From Gaiellasilicea sp963763755 (lineage in GTDB: Bacteria > Actinomycetota > Thermoleophilia > Gaiellales > Gaiellaceae), in NCBI GenBank assembly GCA_963763755.1, contig CAVXQE010000003.1, positions 261,826 through 325,825 of the forward strand: 64,000 bases of DNA, read 5' to 3'. Both the position numbers and the translations under genes were made by a program. Shown one piece after another: positions 37,089 to 45,508 of this stretch; the first letter of the stretch is position 1; each line of letters starts with the position of its first letter. The notes below the pieces were generated by a model. The model was not told the origin of the DNA. It saw nothing but the letters and a program-made list of their open reading frames with translations, and made no database searches.

Positions 37089-37262
37089 ATGATTGGCGAT
37101 GAGCGCGAGGCACTCCGTGCCGCGATCGACGCGGCAATGAGAGCGAAGGTCGAGGCAGCGGCGGCCGCGAAGGCCGCGAACAAGCAGGCTGATCTCGCGA
37201 AACGGGCTATCCGCGACGTGGCTGGCGCCCAGGCGTTCGGATCGCCACTTCGTCCGTCATGA
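37089..37262 (+). CDS. possible small Ala-rich helical protein
   Basis: 57 codons starting immediately after the preceding stop. The product is nearly all Ala, Lys, Glu and Arg (DAAMRAKVEAAAAAKAANKQ), a single long helix. It could be a real coupled gene or chance in GC-rich DNA. Confidence 0.25.
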   Translation: MIGDEREALRAAIDAAMRAKVEAAAAAKAANKQADLAKRAIRDVAGAQAFGSPLRPS

Positions 37263-37400
37263 GTCGCGCCCTTCGCGCTGCCGCCACTGATGCTCGTTCA
37301 TCAGGACGCCGCGGAGTTCCGCGAGTCCGCCGGTAGGTCTTCAAGCGAGGCGAGGATGATCGCGCGCTCGTCGATCGTCAACGCGAGCAGGGTGGTCGCG
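37258..37400 (-). pseudogene. small conserved protein, C-terminal part (one frameshift)
   Basis: LTIDERAIILASLEDLPA, then after one missing base ELAELRGVLMNEHQWRQRE and a stop. This matches a short tail seen in small actinobacterial hypothetical proteins. No start is clear because the upstream part enters the dispersed repeat at 37451. Confidence 0.35.
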
Positions 37401-37450
37401 GGCAAGACTCGAACAGGCCGGCGATGCCGCGGACATTGGGTTCCTGCAGA

Positions 37451-37527
37451 GCTCGCCACGCCTCCAGTCGCAGCGACAGGCTCGTCCAGCGACACACACA
37501 GAGTCCCGTCAGAGCGTGCCTCTCTGT
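37451..37527 (+). repeat. 77-bp dispersed repeat, copy 1
   Basis: About 90% identical to 46413-46489, beginning GCTCGCCACGCCTCCAGTCG and ending GCGTGCCTCTCTGT. Confidence 0.8.
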
Positions 37528-37554
37528 TAGTTGGCCACCGCATACGATCCGCCT

Positions 37555-37686
37555 GTGATCACTGCTGTTCATCTATTGATCTACTCGGACGATCCGACTG
37601 CCACGCGGTCGTTTGTTCGCGACATTCTCGGCTGGCCCCATGTGGAGGAAGAGGCGGCACCCGGCTGGCTCATCTTGCAGAAGTGA
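37555..37686 (+). pseudogene. VOC/glyoxalase-fold gene, N-terminal fragment
   Basis: VITAVHLLIYSDDPTATRSF then VRDILGWPHVEEEAAPGWLI is the first beta-alpha-beta unit of a VOC protein, with GTG start at 37555. It stops after 43 residues, exactly where the Memo-like gene begins (its GTG at 37683 overlaps this stop). The rest of the VOC gene has been replaced by the Memo-like gene copy. Confidence 0.6.
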
Positions 37687-38555
37687 CTCTCGGTCGTCAG
37701 CAGCTCAAGCAGCGGATTCACGAGCTCTATCGCTCGGAGCACGATGAGATGGGAGAGCGGGGAACGCTCGAGCGCCTTGAGCGCGGGCGGGAATGGGATC
37801 TCGCGCCTACGCTCGCTTCCGGAGGCGTCGTGGTCTTTCCACACGCCGGTGTGCTGGATTGCGGGCATCAGGTAGCGGCCGCGGTCCAGGGCTGTCTCGA
37901 CAGCGGCGCCGATCGCGTGATCGTCATCAGCGTCCTGCACGCGTTCACGGACGAGATGCAGGAAGCTCGGACGCGCGTCTCGGCGGGGGATGATCCTTCC
38001 CAGTGGCCGTTCTGGGGGATCCAGGGGCCGGGCCTCGAGGGACGAGACGAGTGGCGCGACGACCACGCCCTGATCAGCTTCCGGCACTTCTGGGCCGCGG
38101 AGACGAAGCGGCGCGGGTTACATGGCCCGGAAGTCGTCGAGCGGTATCCGTACCTCGCGGGCGGCCACCCCGAGCGGCTGCCGGGTATCGAGGAGCTCGC
38201 CGCCCTCGCCGAGGACGCGGTGATCGTCTCCACCGCCGACCCCTTTCATCATGGGATCGGTTACGGCGATCCTCCGGAGCGCGCACTGGCGCCACACGAT
38301 GGTGGGCTCGAGCTCGCCCGAGCGACGATTGAGGAAGGGATCACGCTACTCAGTAGCGGTGACTACGCAGGCTACGACGCGCACTGCGTCGAGGCCAAGA
38401 GTGACGCGCGCGATGCAGGGGTCGTCTTTCACCACCTCCGCGGAGAGCTGCACGGCACGATCGTCGAGATGACGTACACCGACGCCGCGGAGCTGTACGA
38501 AGCGCCGGATCCAACCTGGGTCGCCGCACCGCTCGTCGAGTGGCGGGCAGGCTGA
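37683..38555 (+). CDS. Memo/LigB-superfamily-like protein, copy 1
   Basis: A 290-residue protein. VVVFPHAGVLDCGHQVAAAV and RVIVISVLHAFTDEM resemble the PHAG-YSG and G-SH motifs of Memo proteins and LigB-type class III dioxygenases. ADPFHHGIGYGDPPE supplies further His residues, and DAHCVEAKSDARD a late segment. The function of such stand-alone bacterial Memo-like proteins is unknown; metal binding is plausible. A close copy lies at 62991-63863 with the same GTG start and the same GGAAGTGACTCTCG-type junction. Confidence 0.6.
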   Translation: MTLGRQQLKQRIHELYRSEHDEMGERGTLERLERGREWDLAPTLASGGVVVFPHAGVLDCGHQVAAAVQGCLDSGADRVIVISVLHAFTDEMQEARTRVSAGDDPSQWPFWGIQGPGLEGRDEWRDDHALISFRHFWAAETKRRGLHGPEVVERYPYLAGGHPERLPGIEELAALAEDAVIVSTADPFHHGIGYGDPPERALAPHDGGLELARATIEEGITLLSSGDYAGYDAHCVEAKSDARDAGVVFHHLRGELHGTIVEMTYTDAAELYEAPDPTWVAAPLVEWRAG

Positions 38556-38816
38556 ACTCCAGAGTTGCACGGTGTGCTGCGACCTCGGAGCGTCGCGACC
38601 CACTCCTGCCGGAGACCGTCCTCCGGCGCGACTGCGCCGAACATACCGACGCTCTAGCCGCGCTTGCCAACAGTCGGGGCTGGAACAGCCCGTGACAGCA
38701 GAGTCTTTCGCGGCTGCTTGAGCCCAGGTCTCCAGTGTGAAAATGTCGAACCAATACATCGGTTCGTTACCAACACCGCCTCAACAACGCTGCACTCGAG
38801 AGAACGGAGAAAACTC

Positions 38817-39254
38817 ATGGGCCAGGATGACAAGACGTTCGAAGGGCAGTGCTTCTGCGGTGCCGTGACGATTACTGTCACGGGCGATCCGGTGGCCGCC
38901 GGGTACTGCCACTGCGCCAACTGCAGAAGCTGGTCCGCCGGCCCGGTCAACGCATTCACGCTCTGGAGCCCCGATGCAGTCAAGGTGACGCAGGGAGAAG
39001 ACCAGATCGGTGAGTACCACGAGACCGAGCAAAGCTATCGGCAGTGGTGCAAGGCCTGCGGCGGCCATCTGCTGACGCAGCACCCGACATGGGAGTTGGT
39101 TGATGTCTTCGCGGCGACGATCCCTTCGTTCCCCTTTACGCCCGGGGTGCACGTCAACTACGAGTCCACCGTGCTGCCCATGAAAGATGGCCTTCCCAAG
39201 CTCAAGGACTTCCCCACAGAGTTGGGTGGCACCGGCGAGACGATCGCCGAGTAG
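38817..39254 (+). CDS. GFA family protein, copy 2
   Basis: A 145-residue near-copy of the protein encoded at 24846-25283 with the same zinc cysteines (CFCGAV, CHCANCRSWSAGPVNAF, CKACGGHLL). The orientation is opposite to copy 1, and a copy of the neighbouring methyltransferase lies beyond it, also inverted. GGAGA lies 7 bases before the ATG. Whether both copies are expressed cannot be judged. Confidence 0.82.
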   Translation: MGQDDKTFEGQCFCGAVTITVTGDPVAAGYCHCANCRSWSAGPVNAFTLWSPDAVKVTQGEDQIGEYHETEQSYRQWCKACGGHLLTQHPTWELVDVFAATIPSFPFTPGVHVNYESTVLPMKDGLPKLKDFPTELGGTGETIAE

Positions 39255-39358
39255 CGACGCAACCGCCGCAGCACTCTTACATCAAGCCTCCGGCTGATTT
39301 GCGAGTTTGGCACGAGGGTTCGGGGTTGTCGGGTGCCGCGAGTGTGCCTCACCCCCGG

Positions 39359-39462
39359 CGTTCTGGCCCGCCACGCTACTCAGCGCGATGGGGCCGGCTC
39401 TCGACTGCGGGTTCGCCGTCGTCCCGCTCGCCTGCGCCAGAGTTCGGGAATGTTCCCCGACC
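39359..39462. repeat. two-hairpin repeat family, rearranged copy
   Basis: The left part reads in reverse (GTTCTGGCCCGCCACGCTAC then TCAGCGCG); the right part reads forward (CGCCTGCGCCAGAGTTCGGG then AATGTTCCCCGA). This looks like two halves joined head to head. Confidence 0.75.
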
Positions 39463-39483
39463 GAGTTGAGTTGCGGGACGCGC

Positions 39484-39933
39484 CTAGGCGCGCGACGCGT
39501 ACTCGACGCTGGCGAATGGCCAGTCGGATTCGAGCCACTCACTCACAGCGCGCCAGAGCGGGTTGTCGAGGTGCGCGTGGCTCTCCCGCACCCAGGAGAG
39601 CGCGCAGGCGTCGTAGTCATTGTTGGGCAGCGGGTAGATGTAGACGCACCCGATCACGTCGCGGCTTCCGGGATCGAGCACCGTGTACGTGAACCCCTTC
39701 CGGGTGCGGAAGTCGTCGGCGTGGCGCTTCAGGTCCGCGCGGTTCTCGTCCCGCGTCATCTCTCGCGGCCAGGAGCCGTCGGGATACCCGGGCGTCGCCG
39801 CGATGTGCTCCATCGACGACGTCCAGGCGTCGTAGTCCAGCTCGTTGTGCTCAGGTCCGAGCGGCTCGAGGACGATCTCGGAAGTCTCGAGACCGAGCGG
39901 GACGTCGAAGTCGGGCGGGACGAACTCGGCCAC
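39484..39933 (-). CDS. GNAT-like acetyltransferase in a repeat-bounded unit
   Basis: A 149-residue protein with a GNAT-like layout: LETSEIVLEPLGPEHNELDY in the first strand and helix, DVIGCVYIYPL in the central strands and LWRAVSEWLESDWPFASVEY at the end. The usual R-x-x-G acetyl-CoA loop is replaced by weaker sequence, so activity is uncertain. It lies between two like-oriented repeat junctions (39359 and 40014), and this whole unit is missing from the otherwise equivalent place at about 24.6-24.8 kb. Confidence 0.55.
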   Translation of the reverse strand: MAEFVPPDFDVPLGLETSEIVLEPLGPEHNELDYDAWTSSMEHIAATPGYPDGSWPREMTRDENRADLKRHADDFRTRKGFTYTVLDPGSRDVIGCVYIYPLPNNDYDACALSWVRESHAHLDNPLWRAVSEWLESDWPFASVEYASRA

Positions 39934-40013
39934 GGAACCGATCGTAGAACGTTGGCTCAGGCGGGGCCGGCGAAGCCAATCGTCACCGGGGCGAGCATCC
40001 GCTCCTGAGCGCC

Positions 40014-40046
40014 GTTCTGGCCTAACGCGCCACGCTACTTAGGCGT
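40014..40046 (-). repeat. two-hairpin repeat family, junction copy
   Basis: GTTCTGGCCTAACGCGCCAC then GCTACTTAGGCG, reverse of hairpin A and its linker. Same orientation as the left part of 39359-39462. Confidence 0.75.
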
Positions 40047-41028
40047 GAGGGGGTCAACGCGTGGCGCCCGCTCGAGTTCGGCCAGGGTTCCAGAAGTTCC
40101 GCGGGGCTGAGTCAGGCCCGCTGCGCCACGGTCATCCGCGCCCGCTGGACTAGCTCGTAGCCGTCTCGGTTCGCGGTCCTGTGGTGGGCCTCGAGGTTCT
40201 GGGCGATCAGCTCCCGGCACCGGGCGAGCTGCTGGTCGTTGCAGCGGTCGAGCAGCATCCGAACGCCGGTGCTGCGCATCCACGCCTCGGCCTGGCCAGC
40301 ATCGGCGAAGCGGAACCGCTCGATCACGTCGATGGCCGTCGGGCGGGTGAAGCCGGCTGCCACCAGGGCGGCGTCGAGCACCGCTGCCTTGTCGAACTCC
40401 AAACTCGGCATCGGCGGCGACGGGCCGAACAGCTCGGCGGCGATGTCGTCCATCCACGGGAAACCGGATGGCCCGTCGAAGATCGACAGGGCGAGAGTGC
40501 CGCCCGGCGCCAGCACTCGGCGCAGCTCCCGAGGACCCGCGGCGGATCGGGCGGGAAGAAGATCATGAATCCGCCGGTGACCACATCGAACCAGGCGTCG
40601 GGCAGGTCGAGGTCCTCCGCATCGCCGACGCGTGCCTCCGCGTTGCGGATGCCCTTGGCGGTCAGCTCGGCGTTGAGCTGCTCGACCATCCCCGGCGCGA
40701 GATCGATGCCGAGCACCGAGCCGTCGGGGCCGACGGCGTCGAGCGCCGGGTAGAGGCACGCACCGCGACCGCAGGCGATGTCGAGGACCTCGGCGCCCCG
40801 GTCGGGATCCGCCGCGGCGACCAGTGCCTGACCGAACGGGACGAAGAATCCCACCACCTGGTCGTAGCTCTCGGCGGCAGCGGAGAACGCTCCGCCCACG
40901 ATCGCCTTCAGGTCGGGCTGGTACGTGGGGGTGTCCACCTCGTCGCTCATCGGAGCACCGTACCGAGGTACGCCGAATCGGGGCGACTTGCGGATCGTCT
41001 CAGCCTGTTCTGCCGATGCGTTCCACAC
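40030..41028 (-). repeat. 1-kb inverted duplication, right arm
   Basis: Inverted, nearly identical copy of 23632-24641, including the methyltransferase gene. Confidence 0.8.
40112..40950 (-). pseudogene. SAM-dependent methyltransferase, copy 2 (one-base deletion)
   Basis: Same protein as 23704-24543 with a handful of changes (it starts MSDEVDTPTYQ rather than MSEEGDIPTYQ). Near 40533 the intact copy has CCAGGAGCTG where this one has CGGGAGCTG. One base is missing, so the frame shifts after PPDPPRVL and the last 120 residues sit in another frame. As the other copy is intact this could be true decay of a redundant copy, or a sequence error. Confidence 0.75.
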
Positions 41029-41083
41029 TACTCAGCGCGGCAGGCTCACGAGCGATATCAGGCGAGAGTACGCTGGCCCACTC
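41022..41083 (-). repeat. two-hairpin repeat family, 5' half reversed
   Basis: CACACTACTCAGCGCGGCAG, GATATCAGGCGAGAG and TACGCTGGCCCAC. Confidence 0.85.
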
Positions 41084-41155
41084 CACTGCGGCCGGTGCCA
41101 TTGGGTGCGACGGAGAATGCGACGAGCCTCTTCTCTTTCCTTGTCGGACAGATCC

Positions 41156-41703
41156 CTACTTGCGGACGCGGAACCGGAGGATGGTTGTGTCTCCTGACCG
41201 CCTGCTGCTGAGCGGTTCCAGCTCTGTTCGTGTCATGCCCGGAGCAGAGAAGCGAACGCCGTCGCCGAGCAGCACCGGCAGTACATAGACCAGGACCTCG
41301 TCGATGAGTCCGCGCTGGAAGCACTGGGCCGCAACGTCGGCGCCCAAGATCTCCAAGTTCTTGCCGCCCGCGGCGTCCAGCGCCGTGGCGACGGCATCAC
41401 CGATGTCACCGCTGAGGACACTCACCCCCGGATCCGGCGGATCCAGCGGCCTATGGCTGAGGAGGAACAGCGCCCCTGAGACGGGGTAGTCAGTCCTGCC
41501 GGGATCCTCCGCTTCCATCTTGGCGCCGACGTCCCAGGTCCGGCGACCCACGAGCATCGCTCCGGTTTCCGCCGCAATCGCTGCGACATCGTCCGGCGGC
41601 ACGAGGGTTGGACCCAATCCATCGAATCGCCCGGACCGGCGATGAAGCCGTCAAGCGACATCGCCCTGTTGACGACCACCTTGCCGTTCCCGGTACTGCT
41701 CAC
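41156..41703 (-). CDS. dihydrofolate-reductase-fold protein (RibD C-terminal type, one frameshift)
   Basis: About 182 residues of the RibD-C/DHFR-like family. VVVNRAMSLDGFIAGPGDSMDWV starts it, GAMLVGRRTWDV forms the conserved G-R-T turn, and LEILGADVAAQCFQRGLIDE and VLPVLLGDGVRF complete the NADPH fold. A single-base shift near 41620 separates the first 30 residues from the rest. The GTG start at 41703 lies five bases after GGAGGT. These proteins are probable NADPH reductases of unknown substrate. Confidence 0.75.
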
Positions 41704-41723
41704 TATGACCTCCAAATCGGCGG

Positions 41724-41786
41724 GTAGTGGGTCGCGAAGGACTCGAACCCCACAACCTACGGATTAAAGTCCGCAGCTTTGCTGCC
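41724..41786 (-). pseudogene. tRNA-Lys-like 3' fragment (degenerate)
   Basis: On the minus strand GCGGACTTTAATCCGT gives an anticodon stem-loop with one loop base missing. A T-loop follows (GGGTTCGAGTCC) and then GCGACCC. No 5' half follows on the other side, where a repeat copy begins instead. This is a worn tRNA 3' end at a unit boundary. Confidence 0.45.
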
Positions 41787-41793
41787 GCGCTCG

Positions 41794-41822
41794 AGGGACA
41801 TTCCCGCACACTCGCTCAGGCG
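41794..41822 (-). repeat. two-hairpin repeat family, partial copy
   Basis: GAGGGACATTCCCGCACAC then TCGCTCAGGCG. Confidence 0.75.
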
Positions 41823-41852
41823 AAGGACGCCTGCCGTGGGAGAGTTCGTCGT

Positions 41853-42619
41853 TTATGGGTCGGCGGCTACTCGCTTGCGCGCGGTCGCGGATACGAAACC
41901 GAGCTGCCCGTGGTTCTCGTGGAGGATCGCGAGAAGCTGGTCTTCCTCCGCGCCTTTGAGCTCGCGGACGGCTCTGGCCCAGAGGATCCAGTTCTCAACC
42001 CCATCACGCTGCCACGATGTCTCGATTCCTTCGAGGAGGCCGCTCAGCTCCCAGTGGCGACGCCACCAGTCCGGGCGTGCCAAGCCGCGACCTCATACCC
42101 CCACAGAGTCCAGACCTTGGCAGGGACCTCTCCCTCGTAGGGGTCTGGCCTCAGACCTGGCGTCGTCATGCCAATAACGCCCCCAGCCTTCAGGACGCGA
42201 AGCAGTATGGGTAAGAGATGAACGTCAGTCCCGAAGTACTCGAAGGCGTCGATGCTGACGATCGCGTCGAATTCGTCATTCTGGAACGGGAGGTGGCGCA
42301 CGTCGGCGTTCACCGCCGTGACAGCATCTTCGACGCCTGCCTCGCCAAGAACCTCGTTTACCTCCTCCGTATCGACCCACAGGTCGCACGCGGTCACGGT
42401 CACCGCGCACTCGCGCGCGAGGAACACTGAAGTCGCGCCGCGCCCCGATCCCAAGTCGAGAACCCGCATCCCAGGCCGCAATCCGAGAGCTGGAAGGATC
42501 TCTTCTAACTGCCACAGCGGATGCGGCCCCATATCGAGGTCGAGAAGCCAGCGCGGGTCATACCGGGAGGACAGTGGAAAACGATCAGGCCTGACCAGGG
42601 CATCGATTGCCGGCACCAT
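41853..42619 (-). CDS. class I SAM-dependent methyltransferase (one frameshift)
   Basis: About 255 residues. WQLEEILPALGL then MRVLDLGSGRGATSVFLA is motif I; VTACDLWVD is motif II; DVRHLPFQNDEFDAIVSIDAF and LRVLKAGGVIGMTTPG complete the fold. A shift near 42083 moves the frame; the corrected end is WWRRHWELSGLLEGIETSWQ and onward. The tail (W-RHWE-S-L) is typical of small-molecule methyltransferases of actinobacteria. Different from the duplicated methyltransferase nearby. ATG 42619 is preferred because the upstream ATG (42655) lies inside a repeat copy. Confidence 0.72.
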
Positions 42620-42649
42620 CGAACCGTACGCGAGCAGCGTTCGCTCGGG

Positions 42650-42676
42650 GCTCATTGCCGAACGCTGGCCCAGGCG
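42650..42676 (-). repeat. two-hairpin repeat family, partial copy
   Basis: CTCATTGCCGAACGCTGGCC then CAGGCG. A further scrap (GTCAGGTGAGAGCACGCTGA) lies at 42728-42750. Confidence 0.7.
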
Positions 42677-42787
42677 AGGCCGGTCACCCTGGCGAGAGGC
42701 TAGAGCCTCTCGCCCTCGGTGCTGGGGTGTCAGGTGAGAGCACGCTGACACAGCGGCGAGTGGTTGCCGGCACGCCGGCGCGGGCCG

Positions 42788-44084
42788 CTACTTTTCGACG
42801 CGCCAGGCCAGCAGGGCGGCCGCGCATGCCTTCGCGTGGCGGAGTGACCTGCCGGGATCGGCGTTCGGGCCGGTCGTCGGGCCGGGGCCGCTGTCGCTCT
42901 CGATGATGTAGAGCCGCTGGTGTCCGCCCAGGTTCTCGAACATGAACTTGAAGCCGGGGCAGTCCGGATCGGCGTTCGGGTGTCCGGGGACGGGGCCGGC
43001 GCCCAGGTCGCCTTCGCCGGAAACGACGGTGTCCGTGAACGTCGGCGTGCGTGCGAACGTCTGGAAGTACGGCGCGCCGCCGCTCTCCGGCGGGCCGCCC
43101 ACCCAGGTTCCCTGCTGGGCCGTGTTGCGGAAGCCGTCCTTGATGTGCCAGCCCAATACGCGCCGCCGCTCCGCCTGTGCCAGAGCCCAGACGCTGATGT
43201 CCGGCTCGTGGGTGGTCGCGTTCAGGAAGCGGACGCGGCCCGACCAGTTGTGCAAGACGTCGATCTGCCACCCGAACAACGCGGGATCGGTGTTCTCCAT
43301 GACCCACTGGATCCGGTGCACCGTGTCGAGCTCGGGATGGGCTGTGTCGGCGAAGAACCGGTAGTTGTCCTGCTCGGGGTGGTAGAAGAACTTCATTCCG
43401 CGCGACTGCAGGATCTCGCCCATCCGGTTTGCATGCTCCGCGCGGTCGGCGAAGCCGAACGTGACGGCGCCGGTGACCGGGTTGACGAGATTGCCGAGCG
43501 TGCCGAGGTTCGAGAGGTTTCCCGAGAAGCCCATGGTCTCCATCCCGAGCGTCTGTAGGAAACGCAAACATGGTCTCGCCCGCCGGGGTCAGCTCACCGG
43601 TCACGGGATCGAGGTTGCCGAGGCCGAACTGATGGGTCCCCGTCGCCTTCAGTCCCGCGGCGTCGAGGTACTGACGGATCTCCGCAGCGGTCGGCTGGCG
43701 TGGCGGGTCGAACTCGTTGGCATTCTGGGTGGACTGGAAGAACTCGAAGCCCCGAACGCCGACCGAAGCGAGGTACTCGAAGACCTCGGCGTAGCCGCCC
43801 GGGAGTGGGACGAGCGGGCCGAGGTCGGTCGGATCGTGCGGGTAGTCGGGACCGCCGAGACGTCCCATCAGCGGCGTAAGGCCGAGCCGTCGGCTCGACG
43901 CTGCGCTCAGCCGCGCCGTCGCGTCACGGACCGAGAACTGCTGGACGCCGAGCAGGCCGGGCGGGATCGTCGGCCTCCCTCCCGCGCCGCCGGCGAGCGC
44001 GCGCGTCACGTCGCCGAACGAGACAGCCGCGGCCACTCCGGCCGCCGCGCCCACGAACTGCCGACGGGTCATCGTCCTCTGCAT
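42788..44084 (-). CDS. Tat-exported sugar phosphate isomerase/epimerase-like protein (one frameshift)
   Basis: About 431 residues. The N-terminus MQRTMTRRQFVGAAAGVAAA is a twin-arginine signal, so a folded protein is exported. The body is a xylose-isomerase-like TIM barrel. It has LLGVQQFSVRDATARL, SVGVRGFEFF, KFFYHPEQDNYRF, ALFGWQIDVLHNW and VLGWHIKDG, which carry the metal-binding Glu, Asp and His. RLYIIESDSGPG follows near the end. A shift near 43562 splits the gene. AAGGAGG precedes the start. The reaction is probably an isomerisation or epimerisation of a sugar; no partner gene is adjacent. Confidence 0.75.
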
Positions 44085-44319
44085 CGTCTGCCTCCTTGAT
44101 TCGACCGACGGAACGGACGGCTGCCGCAGAGCACGTCGCTTTCCTGCGCACATACCCCGATATGCCGAGCACGAACCCGGCAGTCGATGAGCCAGTGGCT
44201 GCAGGTGCCGTTGGCTCTGGTGGTAGAGCAGGGGACATTTGTGCCCGGGGCGCCCATTCGCTCACAGTCGTGGATCAAGCGCCGCCGACCATCCACCAGA
44301 CTCAGTCCCAGTAACCCGG

Positions 44320-44396
44320 ATTCTGTCCTGACGCTCCACGCTACTCAGCGCGACGGGCCGACGTGCGATGTCAGGCGAGAGCACGCTGGCCCAACC
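44320..44396 (-). repeat. two-hairpin repeat family, 5' half reversed
   Basis: TTCTGTCCTGACGCTCCACG, CTACTCAGCGCGACGGGCC and GTCAGGCGAGAGCACGCTGG. It shares every block with 26519-26593 on the other strand. The rest of the 44085-44417 gap shows no gene. Confidence 0.88.
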
Positions 44397-44417
44397 GACC
44401 GCCCTCACCGCGCGACG

Positions 44418-44924
44418 TCAGTCGAGCAGCCTGAGGTACCTCACGCCTGGCAGCGCCGTGTAGCCGAGCGCCTCGTACAGAGCACGCGCCGGGCCGTGTC
44501 CCGGGTCGCCGCCGGTTCCGACGGCTGCGATGTCCATCCCCTGCGCGCGCATGTGCTCGGCCGCGCGGTCCATCAGCTGCCTCGCGATTCCGCGCCGCTG
44601 GTAGTCAGGATCGACGGCGATGATGTCGACGACACCCATTCGCTCGTGAAATGCGTTGAGTGCGACGGCGGCGAACCCCACGGGCAGCCCCTCAGCAACC
44701 GCAACGAAGACGTCCCGCTCATCGCTCGTGCAACTCGACCGCACCGCCTCCGCCTGAACCGCTGTCCACTCCGGTTGGTGGAGGCGCATGAAGATCGCGT
44801 CGCCCAGAACCTGCCGCAGCGACTCGAACACCGGCTGCCAGGCACGAAGGGAAAACTCGACAATCGCCTCCAGGTCCGACTCTTCGTACTGACGAATCTC
44901 AACCCCGGCGCTCACGGCGTGCAA
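44418..44924 (-). CDS. GNAT family N-acetyltransferase, copy B
   Basis: A 168-residue GNAT domain closely related to the protein at 10994-11488 (same AIVEFSLRAW opening, VDPDYQRRGIARQLMD acetyl-CoA loop, RALYEALGYTALP and a shared YLRLLD-type end). It lies near the opposite end of the accessory zone in opposite orientation. Repeat copies border both sides (44320 and 44941). The acceptor is unknown. Confidence 0.82.
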   Translation of the reverse strand: MHAVSAGVEIRQYEESDLEAIVEFSLRAWQPVFESLRQVLGDAIFMRLHQPEWTAVQAEAVRSSCTSDERDVFVAVAEGLPVGFAAVALNAFHERMGVVDIIAVDPDYQRRGIARQLMDRAAEHMRAQGMDIAAVGTGGDPGHGPARALYEALGYTALPGVRYLRLLD

Positions 44925-44940
44925 CCTAGCGGCGCGCGAC

Positions 44941-44970
44941 CTCAGGCGTCATTCCCGAACGCTGGCCCAG
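44941..44970 (-). repeat. two-hairpin repeat family, partial copy
   Basis: CTCAGGCGTCATTCCCGAAC then GCTGGCCCAG, upstream of both the GNAT and PTP-like genes. Confidence 0.85.
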
Positions 44971-45017
44971 CCAAGCGTGGCGACTGCCGGCAGCGCGCGG
45001 GGGCGTAGGCTCCGCCG

Positions 45018-45443
45018 GTGGCGATCGTCAGGTTTCCCGATGGCTCGCGTGTGCGGGCGGTGTCGCTCGCCGACCGGCGTGCGGACGACCCCGAGCGGGC
45101 GTACGGCCTCTATCTGGACGAGCGCTGGGCGCCTACGTGGCCGGCTGATGTGATCGCTTGGCCAGATTTCGGCCTTCCCGCCGAACCTGAGCTCGCAGCA
45201 GGCCAGATCATCGATGCGTTTCTTCAAGCACGTAGAGGCGAGCTTGTGGAAGTTGGTTGCTTGGGAGGGAGCGGCCGGACGGGCACGGTGCTGGCATGCA
45301 TGGCCGTTCTCGCAGGCGTTTCGCCGGCGGAGGCTGTGCCGTGGGTGCGCGCGGCATACCGGCACGAGGCCGTGGAGACGGACGAGCAGAGAGTATGGGT
45401 TCAATGGTTCGCGGGCTGGGCCGCCGACGCCTCGGCTCTATGA
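45018..45443 (+). CDS. protein tyrosine phosphatase-like protein
   Basis: A 141-residue protein with a phosphatase-type loop GCLGGSGRTGTVLACMAV, that is Cys-x5-Arg followed by Thr-Gly, on the usual strand-loop-helix. A conserved IAWPDFGLP segment lies about 25 residues before it and could carry the general acid Asp. The residue before the loop Cys is Gly, not the usual His. Probably a small cytosolic tyrosine or dual-specificity phosphatase. GTG start, not linked to a kinase. Confidence 0.7.
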   Translation: MAIVRFPDGSRVRAVSLADRRADDPERAYGLYLDERWAPTWPADVIAWPDFGLPAEPELAAGQIIDAFLQARRGELVEVGCLGGSGRTGTVLACMAVLAGVSPAEAVPWVRAAYRHEAVETDEQRVWVQWFAGWAADASAL

Positions 45444-45508
45444 CCGCCAGCTCGGCGGGAACTCTCGAACGGAGTCGTCGAGCCACTGCTAGCCAAAGCG
45501 ACGGCGTC

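Noticed and set aside
41853..42140. Plus-strand frames across the tRNA-Lys-like fragment and the methyltransferase end
   Set aside because: The minus-strand methyltransferase sequence explains the region; the plus frames have no recognisable motif.
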